A stretch of 47,076 nt of DNA from CAZXYF01 sp964644705 (GCA_964644705.1 CAZXYF010000002.1:1-47076); one strand, 5' to 3'; positions 1 through 9,313 are shown, numbered from the stretch's first letter. Notes: generated by a model from the sequence alone, not told the origin. A program made the numbers and translations.

Positions 1-645
1 AGCGCGTCGTGTGGACAAGGTGTCGCGCAGCGCTCAACACCTACCTGTCCACCGCAAATGTTGGAGGTTGAAGGGTAAAAGTTCAAAGTTTAATGTTTGC
101 GGTGTGGTGTTCCCCCAAAAGGAAAAGCGCTGGCATGGCCAGCGCACTCCAGAGATCGCCTTCGGCGATCAGGCGTAACTCGACGTGATCGGAGAATGGG
201 CAGGGTCGAAGAGTTTAAATTGTTCAAATCGTTGGAAGGACGAACGGTGAAAGCTACGGAATACCGGAGCCGTAATCTTGCCCCAAAATCTCTCGCCATA
301 ATCGGCCGTGCCCTTTTCTGCGCCGGAGAGGGCTGATATGACTGCACCCGCATGCCTCGTGGACTCAGAGAGTTTCCGGGCATCGACTCCACGATCCTTG
401 TGGCCATCCCGGGCAATCCACGCGGAGGTTTTTGGATTACTTACCACCATATCTTCTACATTCGATACTCTTTCTGTCAGCAGGTAATAGATCCAGACGG
501 CACGCTCTCCTTCCCCCAGATGCATTTTCACCTTGCATCTAACCGCTAACCTTTGGCTCCTGCTTGAACTCTATGTTTATCCGCGGCACACGGAAATAAC
601 CGCTTTAGATTGAGAATACCAGTGCAGGGATGCGGTGAGGACATA
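1..645. other. Non-coding region downstream of the sulfatase gene
   Basis: I see no convincing gene here. Open frames exist on both strands but overlap each other, lack ribosome binding sites and resemble no family I know. The stretch contains short A/T-rich runs built on a GTTCAAA or TTTAAA theme around 80-95 and 208-228, of the kind left by decayed sequence, and two adjacent perfect hairpins (listed separately). A degraded gene is possible but cannot be shown. Confidence 0.5.
127..170. repeat. Two tandem perfect hairpins
   Basis: GCGCTGGC (127-134) pairs with GCCAGCGC (138-145) across a 3-base loop, and GATCGCC (154-160) pairs with GGCGATC (164-170) across TTC. No T-run follows on either strand, so these are not clear intrinsic terminators. 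They may be a REP-like palindrome pair or mRNA 3' end structures. Confidence 0.55.
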
Positions 646-2088
646 TCATTTGGGGGCAGATCGTTCCTGATCCCGATATTTATCCAGCAAGCGGCGCAAC
701 TCATCCACCTTGTCAGGAAGAGCCTCCGCCAGATTGGTGGTTTCGCCGGGGTCCTGTTCCATATCATACAGCTGATATTCCGGCAGCCCCAGTTCCTCCG
801 CTTCCGCTTCCTCGGGATAGCTCCAGCCACCGGATCCCCGGGCCTCGAGCAGTTTCCACTTTCCCTTACGTATCGCAAAGTGCCCGCTGACGGAATGATG
901 AACCGTTGCTTCACGGAAATTGCCCTCCATGTCATCACCACGGAGGAGCGGCATCAGGTCATAGCTGTCCTCCGCCGCGTTCTCCGGCAGGTCATCCCCA
1001 ACGATGGAGGCCACTGTGGCATAGAGATCGGTGGTACACGTGGTATGTTCACACACGCTCCCGGAATCCACAACACCCGGCCAGCGAACGATGAACGGCG
1101 TGCGATGACCACCCTCGTAGATGTCGGCTTTCGTCCCGCGCCATGGCGCATTGGGATCGTGCCCGCTCTCTTTCAGTTCATCGATTTTTGCCGCCGGGGA
1201 GGCTCCGTTATCGGATGTGAAGACGAAAAGCGTCTCATCCGCCATCCCCTTTTCCTCGAGACAATCCAGGATCTCCCCGACAAGAGCGTCAATTTGCGTG
1301 ACGAAATCACCATAAAGGCCCAAATCGGTGGATCCGCGGTATTCTTCCGTGGGAACAATGGGTGTATGGGGGGCCGAGAGCGGGAGGTAGAGGAAAAATG
1401 GCTGGTCATCTTCGCTATCCTGCTCGCGGATAGTCGTCAGGGCTTTTTCCTTGAACTTCGGCAGCACATCCTCCGCCTGCATGCCGGGAACGGCCATGCC
1501 GCGACGCATCAGATACGGGGTGTCCACACCGATTTTGGTTTCTTCGCTCGGTATGCCGGTGCATTGACCATCTTCCAGATAGACGTATGGCGGAATATCC
1601 AGGGAACTGGGGATGATGAACGAATAATCGAAACCATGATCGTTGGGGCCGTCCGTAACCGGTTGAGTGTAATCGATGTGTTTCAGAACGTCCCCCTCCC
1701 AGTCCTGATCGGTGATACTCAGCTCGCGGCCATCATCGGTTTGCCAGCCCAGGCCGAGATGCCATTTTCCGATGCAGGCTGTATAGTACCCATTGTTTTG
1801 CAGAAAGGAGGCCACCGTCTCACGATCCTCCTCCAGCAAAGGAGGGCTTTCGCCGGTGAGCACGCCTGCTTTCAGCCGGCTGCGCCAGTTATACCGACCG
1901 GTCAGAATGCTGTAGCGAGTGGGAGTGCAGACGGCGGAGCTGGTATGGGAATCCGTAAACTGCATACCTTCTTCGGCGAGCCGGTCCAGCACGGGGGTGG
2001 GCGCTTTGCAGTTGGGGTTATAACATCCAACGTCGCCATAGCCCTGGTCATCGGCCAGGATATAAACAATATTCGGGTTCTGAGACAT
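646..2088 (-). CDS. Arylsulfatase-type sulfatase
   Basis: Sulfate ester hydrolase of the formylglycine-dependent sulfatase family (alkaline phosphatase superfamily), 480 aa. The signature CTPTR is at residues 54-58, so Cys54 is the residue expected to become formylglycine. The N-terminal metal-binding pair DD (13-14) in ILADDQGYGD is present, as is the second metal site FTSDNGA further on. The frame is open upstream to 2124, but the ATG at 2088 starts right at the catalytic fold, so I chose it; the Shine-Dalgarno is weak. There is no signal peptide from either start, which is unusual because most PVC sulfatases are exported. The substrate cannot be predicted and no maturase (FGE or anSME) is in the window. 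Confidence 0.93.
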   Translation of the reverse strand: MSQNPNIVYILADDQGYGDVGCYNPNCKAPTPVLDRLAEEGMQFTDSHTSSAVCTPTRYSILTGRYNWRSRLKAGVLTGESPPLLEEDRETVASFLQNNGYYTACIGKWHLGLGWQTDDGRELSITDQDWEGDVLKHIDYTQPVTDGPNDHGFDYSFIIPSSLDIPPYVYLEDGQCTGIPSEETKIGVDTPYLMRRGMAVPGMQAEDVLPKFKEKALTTIREQDSEDDQPFFLYLPLSAPHTPIVPTEEYRGSTDLGLYGDFVTQIDALVGEILDCLEEKGMADETLFVFTSDNGASPAAKIDELKESGHDPNAPWRGTKADIYEGGHRTPFIVRWPGVVDSGSVCEHTTCTTDLYATVASIVGDDLPENAAEDSYDLMPLLRGDDMEGNFREATVHHSVSGHFAIRKGKWKLLEARGSGGWSYPEEAEAEELGLPEYQLYDMEQDPGETTNLAEALPDKVDELRRLLDKYRDQERSAPK

Positions 2089-2221
2089 GATAAGTGAGTC
2101 CTGAAGAGCAGAGCGGGAAACCAATTATACGAACGGCTGTTTCGCAACAACGGAAATGCTGCAGGGAAGATACGATCGATCCGGCAGCAGACCGATTAGG
2201 TTACAAAAAATCGCGCCATGG

Positions 2222-2986
2222 TTACAATCCAGTGGGCAAGTCGATGAAAGAGCATTCAACGTCGTAGCGGTCACGGACCCACTCCATAACCGCTATCACA
2301 CCCGGGGTTTCCGTCCGGTAATGCCCGGCGGCGATGACTGATATCCCCAACTCGATGGCCGGGTGATATTGGCTGTGTTCCATCTCCCCGGTGATCAAAC
2401 AATCATAGCCCTCTTCGGCGCATGTTTGCACAGCGTCGGCCCCACCGCCGGAAACAATGCCCACGCTTTCGACGGGACAGGCGGGTTCATTGATCAAATG
2501 CGAACTTGCTCCCAACCAGTCATCGACATCTCCGGCCAACTCGGTTAGCGGCAATGGTTTGGACAAAGTCCCCCCATATCCAATGGGGACCCCCTGATAT
2601 TCAAAAAAAGGTTCCGGGGTTTCGACGCCAAGTTTTTCCGCTATGATCGCGTTATGGCCTAATTCGGGGTGCATATCCAGTGGAAGGTGGGAGGCATACA
2701 GGTTGATCGAGTTTTTGAAAAGTAAACGAAGCCGGTTTCCGCTCATACCGGTGAAGTGTTTGATTCCGCCGCCCCAGCTTAAGCCATGATGCACGAAAAG
2801 GAGATCCGCGGACATATCGATGGCCCGCTCGAACAGATCCTGGCACGCATCAACCCCAAACATCACCCGCTGCACTTCCGCAGTCCCCTCCACCTGCAGG
2901 CCGTTGTTCGAAACGTCGTCCACAGCGCCCTGTTCCGGGCTCAGCAACTCATCCAGCGCGTTCACCAGTGTGTTACTCTCGACCAT
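2222..2986 (-). CDS. Nif3-like dinuclear metal-centre protein
   Basis: Member of the Nif3/YbgI/YqfO family, annotated in databases as GTP cyclohydrolase 1 type 2 homologues; the true reaction is uncertain. At 254 aa it is the short form without the PII-like insertion. Metal ligands are visible in the usual order: HHGLSWGG, then SHLPLDMHPELGHN, and near the C-terminus the H...E pair in AAGHYRTET. The ATG at 2986 has GAGGAG 11 bases upstream. It lies 60 bases downstream of the reductase gene on the same strand and may be co-transcribed with it. The family assignment is secure, the function is not. Confidence 0.9.
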   Translation of the reverse strand: MVESNTLVNALDELLSPEQGAVDDVSNNGLQVEGTAEVQRVMFGVDACQDLFERAIDMSADLLFVHHGLSWGGGIKHFTGMSGNRLRLLFKNSINLYASHLPLDMHPELGHNAIIAEKLGVETPEPFFEYQGVPIGYGGTLSKPLPLTELAGDVDDWLGASSHLINEPACPVESVGIVSGGGADAVQTCAEEGYDCLITGEMEHSQYHPAIELGISVIAAGHYRTETPGVIAVMEWVRDRYDVECSFIDLPTGL

Positions 2987-3046
2987 ATTTAAAAGCTCCT
3001 CAGCCTCCAGATTCCCGGCACGCGTAGGTGATCGGGAAAGTTCAGA

Positions 3047-4177
3047 TTATTGTTTGGAAAGCGTCTCATCGACCTCCTGCAACTGTCGGGGAATATCGAT
3101 ATCCTGCGGGCACTTATCCGCGCACTCTCCGCATTCAACGCACTCGGAAGCCCGCAGACCGTCGTCAGCTTCGTCAGAGGTGGGCATTGAAGCGTAATCC
3201 TCTCGAGCGGCTTTCTGGAAACCATAAACCCGAAAATCGTTCATCAACTTGAAGTTCTTGGGGATATTCACGCCCTGCGGACAGGGCATACAGTATCCAC
3301 AACCGGTGCAGTACAGCTCGGCCAGCCGATCCATCTCACGGGTCCGCGCTTCGATCCGCTCAACCTCATTGTCCGATAGTGGAGCGGAAGTGTTCGCCAC
3401 CCGCGTGTTCTCCCTCATCATATCCATGGAACTCATGCCTGAGAGCGCACAGCTCACTCCCCCGTTGGACAGGACGTAACGAAGGGCGAGATCCGGCAGA
3501 CTTTCGACCTCATCCGGGGACATCTCCAGTAACTTTTTAGAGGGACGCGCCAGTTGTCCTCCTCCCACGGGTCCCATGACCACAACACCAATACCCTCTT
3601 CCCGGCAGTAATCTATAACTTTTTCATTCGATCGATCCAGGAGGTTGTACTGTAGCAAGATCCCCTCAAAGTATCCGGTCTCGAGCATCTCAATCATTTT
3701 GTCCGGTGACTCGTGGGAGGAAAAACAGATGTGATTGATCAGGCCGTCCTCTCTGGCCTGCCGGACGATGCGCAGTAGCTCCCCCTCGTCCGCGATATAC
3801 TGGTTGAAGTCGTCGTATTTAAGATCGTGGAAGTGCCAGAAATCTATATAATCCGTCTGAAGCCGTTCCAGCTCATCTTCCATCAGTTCCCGCCAGTTGG
3901 ACGGGCCAGCCGAATCCATGTGAATAGGGATTTTCGTGGCAATATACACGTCTTCTCGGCAATCCGACAGTGCTTCGCCCACCACTTTTTCACTTTCCCC
4001 GCTGTTATATACCAGAGCCGTGTCATAATAGTTGACCCCGCGGTCATGCGCCTCCCGCAAAAGCCGAACGGACGCTTCGGTGTCAATGTTGTCGTCCTCA
4101 TCTTTCGGCAGTCGCATGGCGCCGAAACCGAGCTGTGAAATTTTATGGTCCAGATCGCCGTATTGTCTGTATAGCAT
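3047..4177 (-). CDS. Aldo/keto reductase with C-terminal 4Fe-4S domain
   Basis: NAD(P)H-type aldo/keto reductase fold (residues about 1-290) followed by a ferredoxin-like C-terminus, 376 aa. The AKR catalytic set is recognisable: D and Y in YYDTALVY, K in IATKIP and H in HFHD. The C-terminal domain has two cluster motifs, CxxCxxCxxCP (CTGCGYCMPCP) and CxxCxxCxxxCP (CVECGECADKCP), so electrons may come from or go to ferredoxin-like partners. An ATG at 4186 directly abuts the Shine-Dalgarno GGAG (4187-4190), whereas the ATG at 4177 sits 9 bases from it, which decides the start. This Fe-S AKR class is common in anaerobes; its substrate is unknown. Confidence 0.92.
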   Translation of the reverse strand: MLYRQYGDLDHKISQLGFGAMRLPKDEDDNIDTEASVRLLREAHDRGVNYYDTALVYNSGESEKVVGEALSDCREDVYIATKIPIHMDSAGPSNWRELMEDELERLQTDYIDFWHFHDLKYDDFNQYIADEGELLRIVRQAREDGLINHICFSSHESPDKMIEMLETGYFEGILLQYNLLDRSNEKVIDYCREEGIGVVVMGPVGGGQLARPSKKLLEMSPDEVESLPDLALRYVLSNGGVSCALSGMSSMDMMRENTRVANTSAPLSDNEVERIEARTREMDRLAELYCTGCGYCMPCPQGVNIPKNFKLMNDFRVYGFQKAAREDYASMPTSDEADDGLRASECVECGECADKCPQDIDIPRQLQEVDETLSKQ

Positions 4178-4343
4178 AGTTGTCATCTCCTGAAAGATTC
4201 GAACGGCAGAGAAAGCGTGTGCACGTTTACGTTGTCTGCAAAAAACATGCGCGGGATGGATGTACGACTGTACGCAGCTGGTAATCCGATGTCAAATACA
4301 CTGTCTCCCCTTTGCAAAAAACAAATTTCCATCATTTATTCGC

Positions 4344-4372
4344 TGGAAAGGACCGTAAGTGGGACATATAAT
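4344..4372 (+). promoter_or_regulatory. Sigma70-type promoter of a putative small RNA
   Basis: TGGAAA (4344-4349, 4 of 6 to TTGACA), a 17-base spacer and a perfect TATAAT (4367-4372). It points to the plus strand, while both flanking protein genes are on the minus strand, so its only visible product is the structured transcript that starts near 4379. Confidence 0.6.
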
Positions 4373-4378
4373 TATTAA

Positions 4379-4500
4379 TAGAAGGATTATTTATACGCGG
4401 GGCTCCCACCCCAAACCAAAGCCCCGCGCGCTGCCGGGCGAGTGCCCCCCTCCCCGGCAGCAATTTACAGCGGGCGGATTTCCCCATCCGTCCGCTTTTT
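4379..4500 (+). ncRNA. Putative free-standing small RNA with three C-rich hairpin loops
   Basis: About 122 nt between a promoter and an intrinsic terminator, with no reading frame. Three stems follow one another: 4396-4404 with 4420-4428 (9 bp, loop 4405-4419), 4430-4438 with 4453-4461 (9 bp, loop 4439-4452), and the terminator stem 4470-4479 with 4486-4495 (10 bp including one G-U, loop TTCCCC). Every loop carries a run of C (CCCACCCC, GCCCCCCTC, CCCC), the complement of a GGGG/GAGG Shine-Dalgarno. In Firmicutes such C-rich loops mark trans-acting sRNAs that block ribosome binding sites; applying this here is inference. It does not match 6S RNA, tmRNA or SRP RNA by eye. A leader of the flanking genes is excluded by strand. 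Confidence 0.6.
4470..4500 (+). terminator. Intrinsic terminator of the putative small RNA
   Basis: A 10-bp stem (4470-4479 with 4486-4495, one G-U pair) with loop TTCCCC, followed directly by five T. Strong rho-independent shape on the plus strand. Confidence 0.8.
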
Positions 4501-4647
4501 GTATGTACGCAATTTTCCGTATGCTCTGAGCGGTTTTGCCTGAGTCCTTTCAGGTCTTCCGGTTGAAAGATGATTTCAGACGTTGGGGCGATATCCCCGC
4601 GCGGAGGTCCTTCACGGTCTTAAACTGATCGTCCGATCGTCCTCCAT

Positions 4648-5142
4648 TCAGGATAACGCCCGGATGAGCTCGGTGTTCTCCGGATATTTATCGATCAGCG
4701 AACGGGGATTGCCGAGCTCAAAATCATCGAAATCAAAGCCCGGAGCCACGGTTGTTCCCATAAGGGCGTAATCCGCATCCGGTTCAAGGTACAGTCCGAA
4801 CCAGGTTCCACGCGGAATTATTCGCTGGGGTCGTTGACCATTGATGATGTCGTTCCCCAGTTGTGTCGTTTCACTTCGACCGTCAGGATGCAGCAGAAGC
4901 ATATGGACCGGATCGCCCTGATAAAAGTGAAACACCTCATCGCTTTGAAGACGGTGTATTTTGGACGTGTCTTCGGAGGTAAGTAAGTAATATATCGCGG
5001 TTTGCAGTGATCGCTTGCCTTCGTAGCGATTCGGAAGAGCGGGGTCCGATAAGTTTTCATCGCTGCGATATATTTCCCGATAGAATCCGCCTTCTGGATG
5101 AGGCTCAAGGTCCAGCCGTTGGATGATCTCTTCAGCTGACAT
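4648..5142 (-). CDS. Cupin-fold protein, DUF985 family
   Basis: 164 aa single-domain cupin of the DUF985 (Cupin_5) family. Typical features are the N-terminal EPHPEGGFYREIYRS, then YYLL followed by HRLQSDEVFHFYQGDP, and the late segment PRGTWFGLYL...YALMGTTVAPGFDFDDFELG. The family's reaction is unknown. The ATG at 5142 has GGGAGG about 8 bases upstream. The gene sits just beyond the terminator of the ATP synthase operon, so it probably has its own promoter between 5142 and 5177 or lives on read-through. Confidence 0.88.
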   Translation of the reverse strand: MSAEEIIQRLDLEPHPEGGFYREIYRSDENLSDPALPNRYEGKRSLQTAIYYLLTSEDTSKIHRLQSDEVFHFYQGDPVHMLLLHPDGRSETTQLGNDIINGQRPQRIIPRGTWFGLYLEPDADYALMGTTVAPGFDFDDFELGNPRSLIDKYPENTELIRALS

Positions 5143-5176
5143 ACAGGCACCTCCCTAAAACAGATCTCCACAGAAT

Positions 5177-5213
5177 AAAAAAAGACCCCATCGGATATAA
5201 CATTGATGGGGTC
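5177..5213 (-). terminator. Intrinsic terminator of the V/A-ATPase operon
   Basis: Read on the minus strand: GACCCCATC, a 12-base loop, GATGGGGTC (5213-5205 with 5192-5184), followed by seven T (5183-5177). It lies 76 bases after the stop of the last ATPase gene and closes the operon cleanly. Confidence 0.88.
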
Positions 5214-5288
5214 CAAATATGACGTATATTTGCAGATCCAGCATGAGTGACCATCGTCTCGTTCAAAAGGATGGCCCGACACGCCGCT

Positions 5289-5957
5289 CTAAACGGAGAT
5301 GCCGGCGCTTTCACCCTCTTCGTTCGCCTCTCGTTCCTCCTCCAGCCGCATATCTTTAATTTTCATCAGGCGGGTTATGTTGGCGCGTTCGTTTTCATCG
5401 AGTTTCCGCTGGATATATTTTACGGTTTCGCGCAGCTGGGGGATCATGATGTATTCCAGTGCGTTGACCCTCCGCCGTGTTCGCTCGATCTCCTCCATGA
5501 GCTCCCAGATCATGTGTTCCTTTTCGGCCAGCTCCAGTATCTGCGGAAGAAAATCCGCCATGCGCTGTGTCGCCTCATCCAGTTCCAGCGGTGCATCGAG
5601 CAGACTGTAGCCGCCTCCGGGGTGCGCTGCCGCCTCAAATTCGGGAACACTCACGCTCAATACATTTTGCTCAGTCACGGTCATGTCCAGCTCCGCCGAC
5701 GCCTGAGAGATGGCATCATCAACGATCTCACGTGATCCAGCTATACCGGCCAGGACAAACAGTTTGGTCACATCTGCATAATTCCCATTAAACTGCTTGC
5801 GAAGGGCCTTATACTCATCCACAAGGTCCATGAACTCCGCCATCAGACCCTCCAGTTTATCCTTCAGCAGGGAATGACCGTGGACGGCCACGCTCAGCCG
5901 TTCACGGAGTTCCATGAGCTGCATGCGGGTGGGATTGACTTGTAATCGCTTTGCCAT
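5289..5957 (-). CDS. atpD: V/A-type ATP synthase subunit D (central stalk)
   Basis: 222 aa, the usual length. Subunit D is the rotor shaft that turns inside the A3B3 head. The start MAKRLQVNPTRMQLMELRERL and the C-terminal half RTRRRVNALEYIMIPQLRETVKYI are family hallmarks, and nearly the whole protein is predicted as two long coiled-coil helices. Last gene of the operon, 89 bases after atpB; no clear Shine-Dalgarno precedes the ATG, suggesting translation from upstream ribosomes. Confidence 0.96.
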   Translation of the reverse strand: MAKRLQVNPTRMQLMELRERLSVAVHGHSLLKDKLEGLMAEFMDLVDEYKALRKQFNGNYADVTKLFVLAGIAGSREIVDDAISQASAELDMTVTEQNVLSVSVPEFEAAAHPGGGYSLLDAPLELDEATQRMADFLPQILELAEKEHMIWELMEEIERTRRRVNALEYIMIPQLRETVKYIQRKLDENERANITRLMKIKDMRLEEEREANEEGESAGISV

Positions 5958-6046
5958 GGTTTATTTACGCTAGCTTTATATGGAATAAATCTTATACAGT
6001 GTAATACGCCGATCAAGCCTTCCGGGCATCCGTATGACGGCGGATG

Positions 6047-7450
6047 TCAGGTAAGGGGATTTTGTCTGTCCTGATCGGATTTGTCTTCGTAGTGTTCCTC
6101 GATGAACTCATCGTGGACACGTTTGAGTTCCGATTCGGGCAACAATCCGAGCAAATCCCAGCCCAGACGGAGGGTGTCTTCGATGGTGCGATTTTCATCC
6201 TCAGCCTGCCGGATATATTCCTCTTCAAACTTTTCAGCAAAACGCACATATTTGAGATCCATATCACTCAGGGCACTCTCGCCCAACACCATCGCCAGTT
6301 CCTGCGCATCTTTTCCACGGGAGTAGGCCGCGTAGAGCTGGTTCATAACGTCGGCGTGATCCGCCCTCGTTTTGCCCTCACCAATCCCTTTATCCTTCAA
6401 ACGGGAGAGGGACGGTAAAACGTCAACGGGGGGATAAATACCTTCACCATGCAATGATCGGCTAAGAATTATCTGTCCCTCGGTGATGTATCCGGTGAGG
6501 TCCGGAATCGGGTGAGTCTTATCATCTTCCGGCATTGTAAGTATGGGGAACTGCGTAATGGATCCTTTTTTGCCTTTCAGGCGGCCGGCTCGCTCGTAAA
6601 TCGTCGAGAGGTCCGTATACATATATCCGGGATAACCACGGCGTCCGGGCACCTCTTTTCGCGCCGCCGAGACCTCACGGAGGGCTTCACAGTAGTTGGT
6701 CATATCCGTAAGTATAACCAGCACGTGCATATCGTGTTCGAACGCCAGGTATTCCGCTACCGTGCAGGCGAGGCGCGGAATGGCGATTCGTTCCACCGGT
6801 GGGTCATTGGCCAGATTGATGAAGAGGACGGAGCGCTCAATGGCGCCGGTTTCCTGAAAGTCCTTGATGAAGAAGTTGGATTCCTCAAAGGTGATTCCCA
6901 TCGCGCCAAAGACAACCGCAAAATCCTCTTCTGTTCCCAGAACCGTTGACTGCCGCGCAATTTGGGCAGCCAGGCGGGCGTGGGGCAGGCCCGTCCCAGA
7001 GAAAATAGGTAGCTTTTGGCCACGCACCAGCGGATTCAACCCGTCGATTGTGGAGACGCCGGTCTGGATAAACTCGTTGGGGTAGTTTCGCGAATACGGG
7101 TTCATCGGCACACCGTTGATATTGATGCGCTCATCCGGGATAATCTCCGGACCATCATCGATGGGGTTGCCAGAGCCATCAAAGATGCGACCCAGCATAT
7201 CCTCGGACACACCAATTTCCTGACCGCGTCCGAGAAATCGCACTTTCGTTTGTTCGGTTTTGATGCCTTCAGTGCCCTCAAACACCTGAACGAGGGCTTG
7301 ATCCTCATTGATATCCAGCACCCGGCCGCGCCGGGTACCTCCACCGGACAATTCAATATCCGTCAGTTCTCCATACGTTACATCACCCACATCCTCCACG
7401 AGGATGAGGGGACCGGCAATTTCACGAACAGTGAGGTATTCTTTAGCCAC
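6047..7450 (-). CDS. atpB: V/A-type ATP synthase subunit B (non-catalytic head subunit)
   Basis: 467 aa, normal length. It alternates with subunit A in the hexameric head and holds the regulatory, non-hydrolysing nucleotide site. Conserved blocks include YSRNYPNEFIQTG, GVSTIDGLNPLVRGQKLPIFSGTGLPH (no P-loop GKT, as expected for B) and RRGYPGYMYTDLSTIYERAGR. The start is a GTG at 7450 with GAGGAG 8 bases upstream. It lies 39 bases after atpA. Confidence 0.97.
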   Translation of the reverse strand: MAKEYLTVREIAGPLILVEDVGDVTYGELTDIELSGGGTRRGRVLDINEDQALVQVFEGTEGIKTEQTKVRFLGRGQEIGVSEDMLGRIFDGSGNPIDDGPEIIPDERININGVPMNPYSRNYPNEFIQTGVSTIDGLNPLVRGQKLPIFSGTGLPHARLAAQIARQSTVLGTEEDFAVVFGAMGITFEESNFFIKDFQETGAIERSVLFINLANDPPVERIAIPRLACTVAEYLAFEHDMHVLVILTDMTNYCEALREVSAARKEVPGRRGYPGYMYTDLSTIYERAGRLKGKKGSITQFPILTMPEDDKTHPIPDLTGYITEGQIILSRSLHGEGIYPPVDVLPSLSRLKDKGIGEGKTRADHADVMNQLYAAYSRGKDAQELAMVLGESALSDMDLKYVRFAEKFEEEYIRQAEDENRTIEDTLRLGWDLLGLLPESELKRVHDEFIEEHYEDKSDQDRQNPLT

Positions 7451-7489
7451 TGGTTATCTCCTCGGCTTTATTTACTTCGAATTCTCTGG

Positions 7490-9313
7490 TTACCCCGCCG
7501 TTCCCGGGATGGCTGATTCAACCTGTTGTTCGATATCCTTCTCCAGGTCATCAAACTGTTCCATCTCCTCGGGCGGTATAAATTTCGCTCTGGCAATGCC
7601 CTCGATCGCGTCGATGTTGAGTATCTGCTCCAGTTCCGCGCCCTGATTCAGGGCTTTCTTGGCCTTCTCGTTGTAATGCAGCATCAACGAGAGGAGGCGG
7701 AACTGTTTGTCGAGTGACGTATATGTATCAATTTCATCAAAAGCATTCTGATGCAGGAAATCCTCTCTGATCATCCGTGCAACTTCCATGAGCAGACGAT
7801 CCTCGGAAGATAAGCTCTCCATACCCACCAGGCGCACAAGTTCTTCCAGTTCGGATTCCCTTTGCAGCAGCGCCATGGCTTCCTCGCGTTGATCGGACCA
7901 CTCTTCGGTCACATGTTCGTCCGCCCAATCATCAATATCCTGCTGGTACAGTGAGTAACTTCGGAGCCACGAAATCGCGGGAAAGTGTCGGGCACTCGCC
8001 AGTTCATCCTCCAGGCTCCAGAACACCTGTACAACTCGTAGCGTGGCCTGCACGACCGGATCAGACAGGTCACCGCCAGGAGGTGAGACCGCGCCAATCA
8101 GGCTCAGACTGGCTTCCCGATCCTCCTGGGCCGGGGTTTGAACACGGCCGGATCGTTCATAAAAGCTGGCAATGCGGCTGGCCAGATAAGGGGGATATCC
8201 TTCTTCGCCGGGCATCTCTTCCAGTCGTCCCGAGATTTCACGCATCGCTTCCGCCCACCGGCTGGTTGAGTCAGCCATCAGGGCAACGTCATATCCCATG
8301 TCGCGGAAGTATTCCGCAATCGTGATGCCCGTGAAGACGGAGGCTTCTCGTGCGGCCACCGGCATGTTCGAGGTGTTGGCCACCAGGACTGTGCGTTTGA
8401 TGAGTGGCTCGCCGGTCGAGGGATCCTCCAGTTCCGGGAATTCCGTCAAAACGTCGGTCATTTCGTTCCCGCGTTCCCCACAGCCCACGTACACAATAAT
8501 ATCGGCTTCCGCCCATTTTGCGAGCTGGTGCTGGATGACCGTTTTACCGCTCCCGAAGGGACCGGGCGTGCAGGCGGTACCGCCTTTGGCCAGTGGGAAG
8601 AACATGTCGATAACTCGCTGCCCCGTTACCAGCATCTCGTCCGGTGCAAGCTTTTTCCCGACTGGACGCCCCTCGCGCACTGGCCAGCGCTGGCGCATCC
8701 TGACAGGTATCTCCTGCCCATCTTCATTCTCGATAACAGCAACGGCATCTTCAACGGTTGCTTCGCCGCTTTCAAGGCTTTTCAGAGTTCCACTGATCCC
8801 GGGGGGGACCATCACGCGGTGCTCCACCACGGCCGTTTCCTGCACCGTTCCCAGGATATCGCCTGTTTCCACGTGGTCGCCAGTTTCGGCAACGGGGTCA
8901 AAATCCCACAGTTTGTCCGGATCAAGAGCCGGGACTTCAGCGCCGCGATGAATGAATGCGCCGACTTCTTCTTCCAGCAGATCCAGCGGACGCTGGACGC
9001 CGTCGTAAATGGCGCCAACCAGGCCGGGTCCGAGGTCCACGCTCAATGGGTCTCCGGTAGTCCAGGCGGGCGAGCCGGGACCAATACCCTCGGTTTCTTC
9101 ATAAACCTGGATCGAATACTCGTTGCCGCGGATCTCAATTACTTCGCCGAAGAGCCGTTCTTCTCCGACACGAACCATCTCATGCATCTTGGCTCCGGTA
9201 AGATCCTGAGCCACAACTAATGGTCCTGATACCCGGGACACGCGCCCTTTGACGGTTTCAGTGTCCTGTGTCCCTGCGGTTTGCTTCTCGTTTTGTTTGG
9301 TTTCTTCAGCCAC
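7490..9313 (-). CDS. atpA: V/A-type ATP synthase subunit A (catalytic)
   Basis: 607 aa catalytic ATPase subunit. The P-loop GPFGSGKT is at residues 251-258. The roughly 90-residue non-homologous insertion typical of A subunits (about 120-215) contains the DHVETGDILGTVQE block. Later markers are YVGCGERGNEMTDVL, MADSTSRWAEAMREISGRLEEMPGEEGYP and the Pro-rich AVSPPGGDLSDPV. The start is GTG at 9313 with GGAGG just upstream. The first about 20 residues (E/T/Q rich) precede the beta-barrel and are poorly conserved. Confidence 0.97.
   Translation of the reverse strand: MAEETKQNEKQTAGTQDTETVKGRVSRVSGPLVVAQDLTGAKMHEMVRVGEERLFGEVIEIRGNEYSIQVYEETEGIGPGSPAWTTGDPLSVDLGPGLVGAIYDGVQRPLDLLEEEVGAFIHRGAEVPALDPDKLWDFDPVAETGDHVETGDILGTVQETAVVEHRVMVPPGISGTLKSLESGEATVEDAVAVIENEDGQEIPVRMRQRWPVREGRPVGKKLAPDEMLVTGQRVIDMFFPLAKGGTACTPGPFGSGKTVIQHQLAKWAEADIIVYVGCGERGNEMTDVLTEFPELEDPSTGEPLIKRTVLVANTSNMPVAAREASVFTGITIAEYFRDMGYDVALMADSTSRWAEAMREISGRLEEMPGEEGYPPYLASRIASFYERSGRVQTPAQEDREASLSLIGAVSPPGGDLSDPVVQATLRVVQVFWSLEDELASARHFPAISWLRSYSLYQQDIDDWADEHVTEEWSDQREEAMALLQRESELEELVRLVGMESLSSEDRLLMEVARMIREDFLHQNAFDEIDTYTSLDKQFRLLSLMLHYNEKAKKALNQGAELEQILNIDAIEGIARAKFIPPEEMEQFDDLEKDIEQQVESAIPGTAG

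Noticed and set aside
610..2097. 495-codon open frame on the plus strand opposite the sulfatase
   Set aside because: Antisense shadow of a well-supported gene; no family resemblance and no ribosome binding site.
4379..4500. 6S RNA, tmRNA, SRP RNA or a riboswitch
   Set aside because: None of the diagnostic cores or shapes is present, and no plus-strand gene follows that a riboswitch could control.
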